From: Lysinibacillus sp. PLM2 | Lineage (GTDB): Bacteria > Bacillota > Bacilli > Bacillales_A > Planococcaceae | Direction of reading: 5' to 3' | Assembly (NCBI GenBank): GCA_023168345.1 | Contig: AP025689.1 | Span: 3,302,001 to 3,366,000, forward strand | DNA length: 64,000 nt | Part shown: positions 54,571-63,797 of the stretch, piece after piece | How positions within the stretch are numbered: the stretch's first letter is position 1 | How the letters are laid out: every line of letters starts with the position of its first letter | Position numbers and translations under genes: made by a program | The notes under the pieces: model-generated | What the model was told of the DNA's origin: nothing | The model's input: only the letters and a program-made list of their open reading frames with translations | Database searches by the model: none

Positions 54571-55992
54571 TTATCGCGTGTCTTCTTCGTCTCCCCAACA
54601 TTCAACATCGCCGATATTAGGGACGTTTTTCTTATAGAACACAGGGTCCTTCCCCTTTTTTCGTTGTTCTAAATAATCATTAATAACGGGCTTCGCCACT
54701 TTCCAAAGGAGTAAGATCGCAATTAGGTTAATTAATGCCATAATTGCCATGAATAAATCGGCCAAATCCCACACCACTTGAACCTTGGCAATTGAACCAA
54801 ACAACACAAAGCCTACCACCAATATTCGGAATAAAAGCAATGCTGTTTTAGACTCTTTAATAAACCCAATATTTGTTTCACCGTAATAATAATTACCAAT
54901 TATTGTACTAAAAGCAAATAAAAAGACCGCAATCGCTAAAAATATTCCAGACCATTCACCTAAATTACCAACTAATGAAGCCTGTGTTAAATTCACTGAT
55001 GCTGCATCAGACTGACGATATGCATCACTTAGCAATACGATTGCCGCAGTCGCAGTACACACAACTAAAGTATCAATAAATACACCTAATGCTTGAATCA
55101 ACCCTTGTTTAACTGGATGAGAAACAGATGCTGTTGCAGCTGCATTTGGTGCAGAACCCATCCCGGCTTCGTTCGAGAATAATCCACGTTTAATCCCATT
55201 CATAATCGCTGCCCCAATCATACCAGCAAAGGCTTCTTCTAATCCAAATGCCGATTTAATAATAAGCATAATTACTTCTGGTAAGGCGGTCATATTTAAA
55301 ATTACTACAATTAATGCTATCGTAATATAAGCAATGGCCATAACCGGCACAATTATTTGTGTAACATTTACAATACGTTTCAAACCACCAAACACAATAA
55401 TAGCTGTTAAAATCGCTATGATGATTCCTACAAGTAGACGATTTGTATTAAAACTTTCTTCAAATGCAATTGTAATTGTATTTGCTTGCACTGCATTAAA
55501 TACAAAACCATAGGTCAATGTAATAACAATCGCAAATAAGATACCCATCCATTTATTATTAAGTCCTTTTTCAATATAATAGGCCGGGCCACCTTTATAC
55601 ATTCCTGTGATTGGATCTTTCACTTTATAAACTTGGGCTAAAGTACTTTCAATTAATGCAGATGCACCGCCAATTAGTGCAATTAACCACATCCAAAACA
55701 CAGCCCCAGGTCCTCCTAGCGCAATGGCAGTTGCTACCCCAGCAATATTACCTGTACCGATACGAGAAGCCGCAGAAATTGTGAATGCCTGGAAAGAAGA
55801 AATACCCTTCTTACCTTTTTTATCTTTTGGTGATTTTTCCGTTAAAAGCCTAAACATTTCCGGGATTAATCGAAATTGAATAAACTTTGTTTTCAATGTA
55901 AAAAACAATCCTACACCAACTAATACAATGATTAATAGGTAAGAGTATAAAAATGTATTTACATTTTGTAATATACTTTCAAATAAATTCAT
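54571..55992 (-). CDS. AGCS-family Na+:alanine/glycine symporter
   Basis: 473-residue amino acid carrier of the alanine-or-glycine:cation symporter family with about ten membrane helices. Signatures: GTGNIAGVATAIALGGPGAV, the ESTLAQVYKVKDPITG loop and GIKRGLFSNEAGMGSAPNA. The ATG at 55992 follows GGAGG at 7 nt; a longer open frame upstream is not used. I looked for a glycine riboswitch in the leader and saw none. It ends in GCGDEED-like acidic residues in the cytoplasm. Confidence 0.94.
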   Translation of the reverse strand: MNLFESILQNVNTFLYSYLLIIVLVGVGLFFTLKTKFIQFRLIPEMFRLLTEKSPKDKKGKKGISSFQAFTISAASRIGTGNIAGVATAIALGGPGAVFWMWLIALIGGASALIESTLAQVYKVKDPITGMYKGGPAYYIEKGLNNKWMGILFAIVITLTYGFVFNAVQANTITIAFEESFNTNRLLVGIIIAILTAIIVFGGLKRIVNVTQIIVPVMAIAYITIALIVVILNMTALPEVIMLIIKSAFGLEEAFAGMIGAAIMNGIKRGLFSNEAGMGSAPNAAATASVSHPVKQGLIQALGVFIDTLVVCTATAAIVLLSDAYRQSDAASVNLTQASLVGNLGEWSGIFLAIAVFLFAFSTIIGNYYYGETNIGFIKESKTALLLFRILVVGFVLFGSIAKVQVVWDLADLFMAIMALINLIAILLLWKVAKPVINDYLEQRKKGKDPVFYKKNVPNIGDVECWGDEEDTR

Positions 55993-56237
55993 TTTGTTAC
56001 CTCCACTATAATAAAAAAACACATCTTCTATATAATTTACATCTGTACTTATTCGAATTCGATAACTTAAAACTTCAAGTTGTCTTATAATTCAAGAATA
56101 GATTAACGGTTAAAGCAATATTAATAAATTATAACAGTATAGTATTATCTATGTAAAATGACGCATTTTTTACTATATTCAGAATAATAAAAAAGAACGA
56201 ATCCTTTTTAAGAATCCGTCCTTTATCTGGTTGATAT

Positions 56238-56474
56238 TTATATTTCTCTATTTTTACGTGCAGCCATTTCTTCTTCCATCTCTTTTTTCATAGCTTCAAT
56301 CGAGTTTCTACGACGCTCATTTTTTTGGCTCAACATATTACGTTCCTCTGGGCTTGCAAACTCCATACTAATCTCAGCCTCTTGTAATTTTGCTTCCGTA
56401 TTCTCAATCATATCGTGGAGTCTTTCCACGTTATTAAAACGATTGTCTGGCTTCGGTTGTTTATTGTTATCCAT
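56238..56474 (-). CDS. tlp: Small acid-soluble spore protein Tlp
   Basis: 78-residue Tlp-family spore protein. PKPDNRFNNVERLHDMIENT and NERRRNSIEAMKKEMEEEM match B. subtilis Tlp; the protein is a charged coiled-coil helix. GGAGG precedes the ATG and a SigG-like promoter lies upstream. Made in the forespore and broken down in germination; its role is minor or structural. Confidence 0.9.
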   Translation of the reverse strand: MDNNKQPKPDNRFNNVERLHDMIENTEAKLQEAEISMEFASPEERNMLSQKNERRRNSIEAMKKEMEEEMAARKNREI

Positions 56475-56508
56475 TATGATCCTCCAATTTCATTCTTCAA
56501 TTAATTTC

Positions 56509-56538
56509 TAGTTTGATACAATTTTATTTTTGTATACA
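56509..56538 (-). promoter_or_regulatory. Candidate SigG promoter for tlp
   Basis: On the minus strand, TGTATA (56533-56538), 17 bp, CAAACTA (56509-56515). Spacing is right and it lies about 35 bp before the start codon; the -10 has one mismatch. Confidence 0.5.
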
Positions 56539-56612
56539 AATGTCTTTAAATAATAAAAAATTGGAGGAAGTCATGGTCTATGCATCCAGGTTTACGCATT
56601 ATTGTTCTTCTC

Positions 56613-57374
56613 CTAAATTGTCTTATAGGCATTAAAATAAAACATGCTGACAAAAATTACAGCTCCAATTGTGTTTCCTAAAAACACTGGAAGAATATTT
56701 TGAATAAATAGAAGCCAAGAAAGCTCCCCCGCAAAAATAGCAGCAGGAATAATAAACATATTTGCTACAACATGTTGAAAACCTATGAGTACAAAGGCCA
56801 TGATAGGAAACCAAATTGCTAGAATCTTCCCTATAAAAGTTTTTGCTCCAGTACATAACCAAACAGCCATCGCTACAAGCCAATTACAACCAATACCTGA
56901 AACAAGCGCCTGCCAAAAAGTAGAGGTTACCTTTCCATTGGCAGTTTGTACAGTTTTCTCCAAAAACGCTCCCTCTGTTAATCCGAGAAAATGTCCAAAA
57001 AAATAAGCAACAAATAGCGCACCAAGTAAATTAAATAGCGTAATCCAAAACCAATTTTTTATTAATTGCAATAACCCTACTTTCTTCGCCATATATGCCA
57101 TGCTGACTGACATCATATTACCCGTTACTAATTCTCCGCCGCCTAATAAGATTAATATTAAGCCGAGCGGAAAGACACTTGCCCCCATAAACGTCACAAG
57201 GCTACCCCAATCTTCTGGCATCGTACCAATCATTCGAATACAAGCAAGAAAACCAAGTGATATGAAGGCTCCCCCTAAAAATCCTAAAAAAAACATGTTT
57301 GATAGAGACATACTTGCCTTCTCTACACCCTTTTGTATGGTGATTTCAGCAATGTCCTTTGGTGTATAATCCAT
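56613..57374 (-). CDS. Formate/nitrite channel family protein
   Basis: 253-residue FNT-family channel (FocA/NirC/YrhG group) with six membrane helices. FLGGAFISLGFLACI, GGGELVTGNMMSVSMAY (the Omega loop side) and CNWLVAMAVWLCTGAKTF (with the conserved CNWL) are family marks. The ATG at 57374 lies after AAGGGGGAG; the frame extends upstream without support. No formate or nitrite enzyme gene is near, so the ion is unknown. Confidence 0.93.
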   Translation of the reverse strand: MDYTPKDIAEITIQKGVEKASMSLSNMFFLGFLGGAFISLGFLACIRMIGTMPEDWGSLVTFMGASVFPLGLILILLGGGELVTGNMMSVSMAYMAKKVGLLQLIKNWFWITLFNLLGALFVAYFFGHFLGLTEGAFLEKTVQTANGKVTSTFWQALVSGIGCNWLVAMAVWLCTGAKTFIGKILAIWFPIMAFVLIGFQHVVANMFIIPAAIFAGELSWLLFIQNILPVFLGNTIGAVIFVSMFYFNAYKTI

Positions 57375-57714
57375 CCCACTCCCCCTTAATCTAGCTTCAA
57401 CAACAATATGCAAATCGACAGATTACAAATTTTATAACAGAATTCAGTTAGTCTATCAATCTTTTTATTATATGAGTAATGGAACAGCTATTGGAAATGT
57501 TTCCCGAGGGTTTTAGCCAACCAATTTTTCCCTCAACAAGAATAAAATCAGAAGTTTTATCCAAGTAGAAATGGTGATTTCAAAGTTAGTATGCTTATTT
57601 AAAGCAAAGTCCGGTTTAAATTCACTTTATTTATGATGAATAGGTATTTCAACCGTTTATTGGCAACCAATAAACGACTCTATTATATTATGATTATTTA
57701 TGAGGTGAAGAAAA
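57375..57714. other. Intergenic region, 340 bp, divergent
   Basis: Between the FNT channel and the HicB-like gene. It holds promoters for both and a perfect inverted repeat at 57654-57676. Otherwise AT-rich, nothing recognised. Confidence 0.5.
57654..57676 (+). promoter_or_regulatory. Inverted repeat upstream of the HicB-like gene
   Basis: Perfect 10-bp arms (57654-57663 with 57667-57676) around a 3-nt centre, ending 38 bp before the start codon. No T run, so a protein-binding site is more likely than a terminator. Confidence 0.4.
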
Positions 57715-58041
57715 ATGAAAAAAGTATATGAGTATCCCGTTATTTTTGCTGTCGAGGATCATCAAACTAAAGACGGAGATTTCCCTGTTTTTATAACAGT
57801 TCCAGATTTAATTGATGCTGGATTTGTTGCTTCTTCAGGGGGGCACACAGAAGATGATATTATTGGGATTGCAAGCGACTGCATGAAAAATGCCATCAGA
57901 AATGGATTAAAAAATGGTTTAGATGTTCCCGCAATATCAAATCTACGAGACATTGATGTAAAAAGACATTTAGCTTCTTATGAGGCGAGTCCTGTAGAAC
58001 TTAAAAGTATAACAATCGAATGGATAAAAGCTGAGGTTTAA
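57715..58041 (+). CDS. Orphan HicB-like protein
   Basis: 108 residues of the HicB antitoxin fold: YPVIFAVEDHQTKDGDFPVF, then ITVPDLIDAGFVASSGGHTE and the helix DDIIGIASDCMKNAIRNGL. The DNA-binding tail found in many HicBs is absent or short (about residues 85-108). No HicA toxin gene lies on either side, so it is either a solitary antitoxin-like regulator or a leftover. AGGTGAAG precedes the ATG; the terminator begins inside its last codons. Confidence 0.85.
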   Translation: MKKVYEYPVIFAVEDHQTKDGDFPVFITVPDLIDAGFVASSGGHTEDDIIGIASDCMKNAIRNGLKNGLDVPAISNLRDIDVKRHLASYEASPVELKSITIEWIKAEV

Positions 58042-58056
58042 TACCTCGGCTTTTTA
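58027..58056 (+). terminator. Terminator of the HicB-like gene, overlapping its stop
   Basis: Perfect 11-bp stem with one wobble (58027-58037 with 58042-58052), 4-nt loop, T run. Confidence 0.82.
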
Positions 58057-58167
58057 ATGTTGTGGTTGTTTCGAATATTGGGTAAGGCAATTGATTAGGG
58101 TGGGTTTCCCTATGGACTTATTATGGTACTAATTAAAAACGCCATTTCAAGAAAACAAAAACCCAAT

Positions 58168-59016
58168 CTATAGTAAAAGTTTCAAATATTTTTCGAAGTT
58201 AACCCCTTCTATCTCAGGTGTTCCTTCCAAGTAACTATCGTGGATAGCTGCTGTCAAAAACGCTTGTGCAAGTTGAAGCGACTTTTGAAGACCTTCACCA
58301 CGCATCAAACTCCCCATAATGACAGATGCAAACAGATCACCTGTACCCGAATAACTTTTTCCGTTAAATGCAATCTCGCTATAAAAGATTTCCCTACCAT
58401 CCAAGTACATATTGCCGACAAACTGCTTTTCCACGTTCTTAGAAGGTGGATTTACGCCAGTAATGATAACCTTTGCACAGGTTTGCTGCTGCAAAGCATT
58501 CCCAGCTTCTTCAAGAGCTTTAAAAAAATCTTCTTTGCTTGAATAATTATGTAGTTTTTCATAAGACAAGCCTGTTAACAAGCAACATTCTGTAACATTT
58601 GGCGTAATCACATCTGCTCGTTTAACAAGTTCAGTCATTTGCATTAGAAGCTCTTCAGTAAAAAGCTTGTACGCTTCACCCTTATCGCCCATTACCGGAT
58701 CTACAAGTACGAGTGTATCTGGATTTCTAAATTTGTCTAAGAAACGGAATATGTTGTTGATTTGCTCTTGGCCTGTAACAAAGCCTGTATAGATTCCATC
58801 AAATGTTATATCTAGCTTGCTCCATTCTTCTTCGAAATATTGCATTTTAGATGTGAAATCTTCATAAAAGAAGCTTGGATAATCTGTTTGGGCAGATAAA
58901 AATGCTGTTGGCAAAGGACAAGCCTGCACACCCATAACCGAGAGAACTGGGATTGCAGCTGTTAAAGAACATTTCCCAAAAGATGATAAATCCTGTATTA
59001 CAGCGACCTTTTTCAT
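58168..59016 (-). CDS. Pyridoxal/pyridoxamine kinase-like (PdxY/PdxK) protein
   Basis: 282-residue ribokinase-fold kinase that phosphorylates B6 vitamers. IQDLSSFGKCSLTAAIPVLS and LVDPVMGDKGEAYKLF bind substrate; SYSGTGDLFASVIMGS contains the anion hole and catalytic Asp of the GTGD motif. The ATG at 59016 has TTGGAGG upstream. Relatives phosphorylate pyridoxal or hydroxymethylpyrimidine, so the substrate is likely but not certain. Single gene. Confidence 0.9.
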   Translation of the reverse strand: MKKVAVIQDLSSFGKCSLTAAIPVLSVMGVQACPLPTAFLSAQTDYPSFFYEDFTSKMQYFEEEWSKLDITFDGIYTGFVTGQEQINNIFRFLDKFRNPDTLVLVDPVMGDKGEAYKLFTEELLMQMTELVKRADVITPNVTECCLLTGLSYEKLHNYSSKEDFFKALEEAGNALQQQTCAKVIITGVNPPSKNVEKQFVGNMYLDGREIFYSEIAFNGKSYSGTGDLFASVIMGSLMRGEGLQKSLQLAQAFLTAAIHDSYLEGTPEIEGVNFEKYLKLLL

Positions 59017-59290
59017 ATGTACCTCCAAAATGTAAGTCCCTATCAAATTATACCCATATTACCATAAAAAGATGTAGAACAATTCTATCAGTTATATGAA
59101 CCATTAAAAGTAGAGGCTTTCATAAATTTTTCATTAATAGAAAACCTCTTTTTTAGGTCGGATGAGAGCCTATTCTTTTTTGTGTTTAAAAAATAAAAAC
59201 CTTGTCCATGATAACTAAAAAGAATGCTAATGTTGGAAATTTTTAGTTTTCTATTTTTATAAAAGTTACTCAGGAGGTTTTTTATTTTTC

Positions 59291-60199
59291 ATGAAAAGAA
59301 TGATTCAAGTTGTTCAAGAAATGAAATTTGGATTTGTAAAAAAATTATACTTACTAATATTAAATAATCGATGGAAAGCTATCTCCAGTTTATTAATTTG
59401 CTTAGTTTTCATCACAATGATTCTAGTTATAGCAAAAGAGGAATATTCTAAGGAAACAAATTCGACAAAAGAATTACAACCACTACAAAGTGAAAGTAAT
59501 GAAGAGGTTACTATTGAACCAATACAAGTAGTTTCTACAATCGATCCAATTAATATAGAGCCGGAAAAAAAACAAGGTGAAAAAGAGACTGCTTCACTAG
59601 AAACGGAAGAGTCAGATGAAACAATTGTTGAAGAGGAATTGGTGGACGAAAAACTAGAAGTGGCGGCTACAATCGATCCATCGCAGGAAAATATCATGCC
59701 AATCACCGAGCCACAGCCCCCATTTCCTTATAGTGAAGCATTACCACTTCCATATGAGCATCAAGAATATTTGTACTCTTTATGCATGGACTACGGTTTA
59801 GACTATGAAAAAGCGTTAGCCGTTATGGAACATGAAAGTAAGTTTGATCCAAATGCTATTGGGGCTACTTCAGATTTCGGATATTTCCAAATTAATGCAA
59901 TTAACCATGAGTGGCTATCTAAAACACTAAGCACACCAAATGACCCATTAGATCCTTATGTCAACATTCAGTGGGGAACATATATGTTAGATTATCTATT
60001 CGATTACTGGGAAGAAAAAGGGTTAACAGGTGTTGCCTTAGAAGATGCTGTACTAAGTTCCTATAATAAGGGGATAACTGGTTTCCAAAGAACAGGGAAA
60101 GCCACTACTTATATAAACAAAGTAAGAGAATCCTATATACTTATTCAAAACAGTCTACCGTCGCATATTGCCAATGTAGATACAAATGTTCCTTCTTAA
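59291..60199 (+). CDS. Membrane-anchored lytic transglycosylase (SLT domain)
   Basis: 302 residues. A short basic cytoplasmic stretch and one membrane helix (about 30-48), a long acidic linker (50-140) with a twice-used TIDP motif, and an SLT lysozyme-like domain (about 155-290). The catalytic Glu is E182 in MEHESKFDPNAIG; GYFQIN and DAVLSSYNKG are typical. It cleaves peptidoglycan glycan chains outside the cell. GGAGG is 13 nt from the ATG, rather far. It may act in spore or cell-wall remodelling. Confidence 0.9.
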   Translation: MKRMIQVVQEMKFGFVKKLYLLILNNRWKAISSLLICLVFITMILVIAKEEYSKETNSTKELQPLQSESNEEVTIEPIQVVSTIDPINIEPEKKQGEKETASLETEESDETIVEEELVDEKLEVAATIDPSQENIMPITEPQPPFPYSEALPLPYEHQEYLYSLCMDYGLDYEKALAVMEHESKFDPNAIGATSDFGYFQINAINHEWLSKTLSTPNDPLDPYVNIQWGTYMLDYLFDYWEEKGLTGVALEDAVLSSYNKGITGFQRTGKATTYINKVRESYILIQNSLPSHIANVDTNVPS

Positions 60200-60221
60200 C
60201 ATTTTATACTCCCCATGATTT

Positions 60222-60257
60222 GCCTTGGTTTCCACCAAGCTAGGATCAAGGCTTTTT
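60222..60257 (+). terminator. Terminator of the transglycosylase gene
   Basis: Outer stem GCCTTG with CAAGGC (60222-60227 with 60247-60252) followed by five Ts. Confidence 0.6.
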
Positions 60258-60300
60258 AAAAAACAAACGAAACTATACAAGATTTTTTGCAAACTTAAAA

Positions 60301-60347
60301 GGAGTGGTTGATCACAAAGTTATTTGCGATCAACTACTCCTTTTTTT
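60301..60347. terminator. Bidirectional terminator, transglycosylase / ltaS
   Basis: Long stem (60301-60314 with 60327-60340, one wobble), 12-nt loop, seven Ts on the plus strand; between convergent genes. Confidence 0.85.
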
Positions 60348-60363
60348 AAAACAATCGATGTTT

Positions 60364-62322
60364 TTATTGAGTTATGGCTGGTTCTATTACTTTTTTATTG
60401 TAATTAAACTGAGAAGGATTTACTGGAGTGAAGTCTGCTGGTGTATAAAATCTTAATAAATCACCATTCACTACTTTATCCGATAACTGTAATTTATAAT
60501 CTACTTCTTCTTTATACTCTTCCGCTTTTTCCAACTGGCTATCATCTAAAGGCAGACCAGTTGTAGCATCATAATATTTTCCACCAATTGAAAAGATCGT
60601 CGGACTTACAAAGTCGTCATTTCTAAATGCAACTACTTCATTATGCTCTTCTGATAATAGGTCCGTACCAAATTGCACATAATTTTTTGTGTCAATTCCA
60701 AGTAAATGTAACACCGTTGGAAGTAGATCTATTTGACCACCGTACGAATGGTTAACGCCACCTTCTATTCCTGGTGCATGAATAATTAATGGTACACGTT
60801 GTAAATTAGCACTTTCATATGGTGTAATTTCTTTCCCCATAATTATTTCCATAGCTCGATTATGATTTTCAGAAATACCATAATGGTCACCATAGAAAAC
60901 TAACATCGTATTATCATATAAACCAGACTCTTTTAATTTAGTGATGAATTCTTCAATCGCTTCATCTGCATATCGTGCAGTTTGGAAGTAATCGTCCACG
61001 CTTGCGTCACCAGTGTTCGCTTTACCGATTGTCGTTAAATCTTGATCGATTTTATATGGATAATGATGCGCAACCGTAATAAATTTCGTATAGAACGGTT
61101 GTTGTAATGATTCTAAAAGAGGTAATGACTGTTCAAAAAATGGTTTATCCATTAAACCATATTCAGCCATATCTTTTTCAGAACTTGTATCATAATAGCT
61201 TGCATCAAAGAAATGGTCATAGCCAAATGATTTATAAATTTCATTTCGATTCCAGAAGGTACCACTATTACCGTGGAATACGGCTGATGTATAGCCGTGA
61301 TCACTTAAAATTGCTGGAGCTGCTTGGTACGTATTTTGACCTTTTGTAATAAAAGCAGATCCTTGTGGTAAACCAAATAATGAATTTTCTAGCATAAATT
61401 CAGCATCGGACGTTTTACCTTGAGCAGTTTGATGGAAGAAATTATCAAAGTAAAGTGTATTCGGATCTTTTGTTAATGAATTTAAAAATGGTGTAACTTC
61501 TTCACCGTTTAATTTATAGTCAATTAAGAAGTTTTGGAATGATTCCAAATGAATATAAATAACGTTCATCCCTTTTGCCGCGCCAAAATACTTTTCATTA
61601 GGCTCTGCATAGTTAGATTTCGTATAGTTTATAACCTCTGTCATATCATCACTATTCGCTAAAGCTCTTTGTGAAGATGCTTTTAACGTTTCAGTAGCGT
61701 CGTAAATCGTGTAGTTATACATTCCTAAGTACTTTACAATATAAGTTCTGTCAAAACCGCGAGTTAATAATTGTGGGCGGTCAGCGTTAGCCAATCCAAG
61801 ATTCACAGCAGAAATACCGACAACAAAAGCAATTACCGCAATTGCTTTTTTATAGCCAATACGATTATAGTCTTTTTTAATTCTTTTAGTTAAACAAAGA
61901 TAAATTAAGAAAATCACATCCACAAAGAATAAAACATCGTAAGGCATTAATAAAGATTGAACACTACCACCTAAATCTCCAAAGTTTTGAGTTTGATAGA
62001 TTGTTGGTAATGTAATAAAGTCACTAAAGAATCGATAATAAACTGCATTTGCATATAAAAGAATCGACATTAGAGTATATATCACAACTAGCAATACATA
62101 CTTTCCTCGACCTTTAAAAATAAATGAAAATCCAAGGAATAATAGAGCAGATCCTAATGGATTTATAAATAAAAGGAATTGTTGTAACGATCCTTCTACA
62201 CCCAAGTTAAATTGTGTCGCCTGTGTAATATATGTTTTAATCCATAGCATAAAAACAGCTAATATATATAATCCAAAGAACTTGTTTAAAAAGCCCTCTT
62301 TCTTATTAATTAAACCTTCCAT
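60364..62322 (-). CDS. ltaS: Lipoteichoic acid synthase
   Basis: 652-residue LtaS-type enzyme: five N-terminal membrane helices (about residues 14-32, 48-68, 76-96, 128-146, 160-178) and an extracellular sulfatase-like domain. It links glycerol-phosphate from phosphatidylglycerol to build lipoteichoic acid. Metal ligand E260 (YIHLESFQNF) and catalytic T304 (HQTAQGKTSDAEF, T300 in S. aureus) are present; HNRAMEII and FYGDHYGISENHNR hold further metal ligands. Bacilli carry several paralogues (LtaS, YfnI, YqgS, YvgJ) and this copy is not assigned to one. Confidence 0.95.
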   Translation of the reverse strand: MEGLINKKEGFLNKFFGLYILAVFMLWIKTYITQATQFNLGVEGSLQQFLLFINPLGSALLFLGFSFIFKGRGKYVLLVVIYTLMSILLYANAVYYRFFSDFITLPTIYQTQNFGDLGGSVQSLLMPYDVLFFVDVIFLIYLCLTKRIKKDYNRIGYKKAIAVIAFVVGISAVNLGLANADRPQLLTRGFDRTYIVKYLGMYNYTIYDATETLKASSQRALANSDDMTEVINYTKSNYAEPNEKYFGAAKGMNVIYIHLESFQNFLIDYKLNGEEVTPFLNSLTKDPNTLYFDNFFHQTAQGKTSDAEFMLENSLFGLPQGSAFITKGQNTYQAAPAILSDHGYTSAVFHGNSGTFWNRNEIYKSFGYDHFFDASYYDTSSEKDMAEYGLMDKPFFEQSLPLLESLQQPFYTKFITVAHHYPYKIDQDLTTIGKANTGDASVDDYFQTARYADEAIEEFITKLKESGLYDNTMLVFYGDHYGISENHNRAMEIIMGKEITPYESANLQRVPLIIHAPGIEGGVNHSYGGQIDLLPTVLHLLGIDTKNYVQFGTDLLSEEHNEVVAFRNDDFVSPTIFSIGGKYYDATTGLPLDDSQLEKAEEYKEEVDYKLQLSDKVVNGDLLRFYTPADFTPVNPSQFNYNKKVIEPAITQ

Positions 62323-62765
62323 TTTTTAACACCTACCTCGTATTTCTTTTCGTTAGTATAGAACGATTAAAACTTAAAAAAGTTTACAAAGTTTTAATCA
62401 AATTTATATTAAATTTACAAAATATTATTTTACAATAGTATAGCTTATTCTTTTACAGGTATTTTGTCAAGGTGTATTTCGATATAAAATCATTACGAAG
62501 AAAGGCTAATATTACTGATTATAAAAGATTTTCCTTTCTATATAATTCTTATAATTCAAAATCATAAAAACATTAAGAAAATTACAAAACACTTTATTCT
62601 AATAGTTTTACTTATTCAAGAGAAGGCATTTAGAGAAGCTATTTCCCTTCTCAATTACTATCTTTACAATTAAAAAACCCGAATAGGGCACTTTTAAATC
62701 GTGACCTCCATTCGAGTTCCATTCATTCTCTCTATAAAATTTTTAGTCTTTGCTATATTGCTTCT
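62323..62765. other. Intergenic region, 443 bp
   Basis: Between ltaS and the flavin reductase gene, both on the minus strand. It holds the ltaS promoter and, at 62671-62718, the reductase terminator. AT-rich, no ORF or RNA family recognised. Confidence 0.5.
62671..62718 (-). terminator. Terminator of the ferredoxin-NADP reductase gene
   Basis: Imperfect stem of about 14 pairs around a 9-nt loop, followed on the minus strand by six Ts; about 48 bp past the stop. Confidence 0.75.
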
Positions 62766-63773
62766 CTATTTTTTCTTATTACCAAAAATCACAGTACTAT
62801 ATACTGTTTTCGGTGCTGAAGGATCGAGATACTGTGTTGCACTATTAACAGCAATTACTCCTTCAGAAAAACCACCACTAATCAGCCTATTTTTATTTGG
62901 ATACGTGACAATATCACCCGCTGCATAAATTCCTTCTAGATTTGTTGCCATCGAAGAGTCAACAACTATTTTACTTTTTTCAAAACGGATATTTGTTTCT
63001 TGTAGTGGCCCTAGCTCTAATTTTGCTCCATGGTGAGCTATCATTTCATCAAGAGGTAGCCTCTCTTCCATTCCAGTTACTTCTTCTTTGAGAACAACCT
63101 CATAGATTATACCGTTATCTTCATTAACATCGGTAATTGAATAAGGTATTTTCAGCTCCACCATAGATTGATGTAGCCTTTCTATATCAATAGGATGAGC
63201 ATGGAAATCTTCACTCGTATGAACAAGTGTAACATGTTCAGCGAATTCTGCTATCATGATTGCCCAATTGATAGCCCCACTGCCACCACCGGATACTACA
63301 ACATTTTTCCCTATGAAATTCTCCATTTTTCCAAGATGATAATGAAGATTTTTACCTTCAATTTTCAATGTTTCCATTAAAGGCATTTTTCTCATCTTGA
63401 AAATCCCGTCTCCAGCCGTTACGATGACAGTTTTAGTTATATGTTTTTCATCATTATCTGTTAGTAAACAGTAATTGCCTTGTGAGTTTTTTACAATTTC
63501 TTGCACTTGTTGTCCAAGAACAATCGTTGGTTTTAAGCTTTCCGTTTGTTCTTTTAATTGATGAATTAAATTGCTACCTGTAATTTTGTAAAAGCCAGGT
63601 ACATCATAAATTGTTTTTTCAGGATAAAAGAATGAAACTTTTCCGCCCAATTGTGGTAAATATTCAATTACCTTCGTCTTTAATCCCCTCATACTACTAT
63701 AGAAGGCTGTATATAACCCAGTTGGACCTCCACCAATTATAGTTACGTCATATAGCTCGTTTCCATGTTCCAT
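62766..63773 (-). CDS. Ferredoxin/flavodoxin-NADP reductase type 2 (YumC/YcgT-like)
   Basis: 335-residue thioredoxin-reductase-like flavoprotein without the CxxC pair. FAD motif GGGPTGLYTAFYSSMRG, NADPH motif VVSGGGSGAINWA, and the C-terminal IYAAGDIVTYPNKNRL fit type 2 FNR (YumC, and YcgT, which reduces siderophore iron). It lies 24 bp downstream of an iron-siderophore binding protein gene and is probably co-transcribed, so reductive iron release is likely. GAGGTTTAAAG precedes the ATG. Confidence 0.92.
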   Translation of the reverse strand: MEHGNELYDVTIIGGGPTGLYTAFYSSMRGLKTKVIEYLPQLGGKVSFFYPEKTIYDVPGFYKITGSNLIHQLKEQTESLKPTIVLGQQVQEIVKNSQGNYCLLTDNDEKHITKTVIVTAGDGIFKMRKMPLMETLKIEGKNLHYHLGKMENFIGKNVVVSGGGSGAINWAIMIAEFAEHVTLVHTSEDFHAHPIDIERLHQSMVELKIPYSITDVNEDNGIIYEVVLKEEVTGMEERLPLDEMIAHHGAKLELGPLQETNIRFEKSKIVVDSSMATNLEGIYAAGDIVTYPNKNRLISGGFSEGVIAVNSATQYLDPSAPKTVYSTVIFGNKKK

Positions 63774-63797
63774 TCTTTAAACCTCATTTCAAAACAC

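Noticed and set aside
55993-56180. Glycine riboswitch before the AGCS symporter
   Set aside because: None of the expected conserved blocks is present in the leader.
56190-56225. Possible terminator downstream of tlp
   Set aside because: The two GAATCC copies are direct, not inverted, repeats, so no proper stem forms.
59314-59706. 130-residue minus-strand frame opposite the transglycosylase linker
   Set aside because: Ser-rich mirror of an acidic linker; no ribosome binding site.
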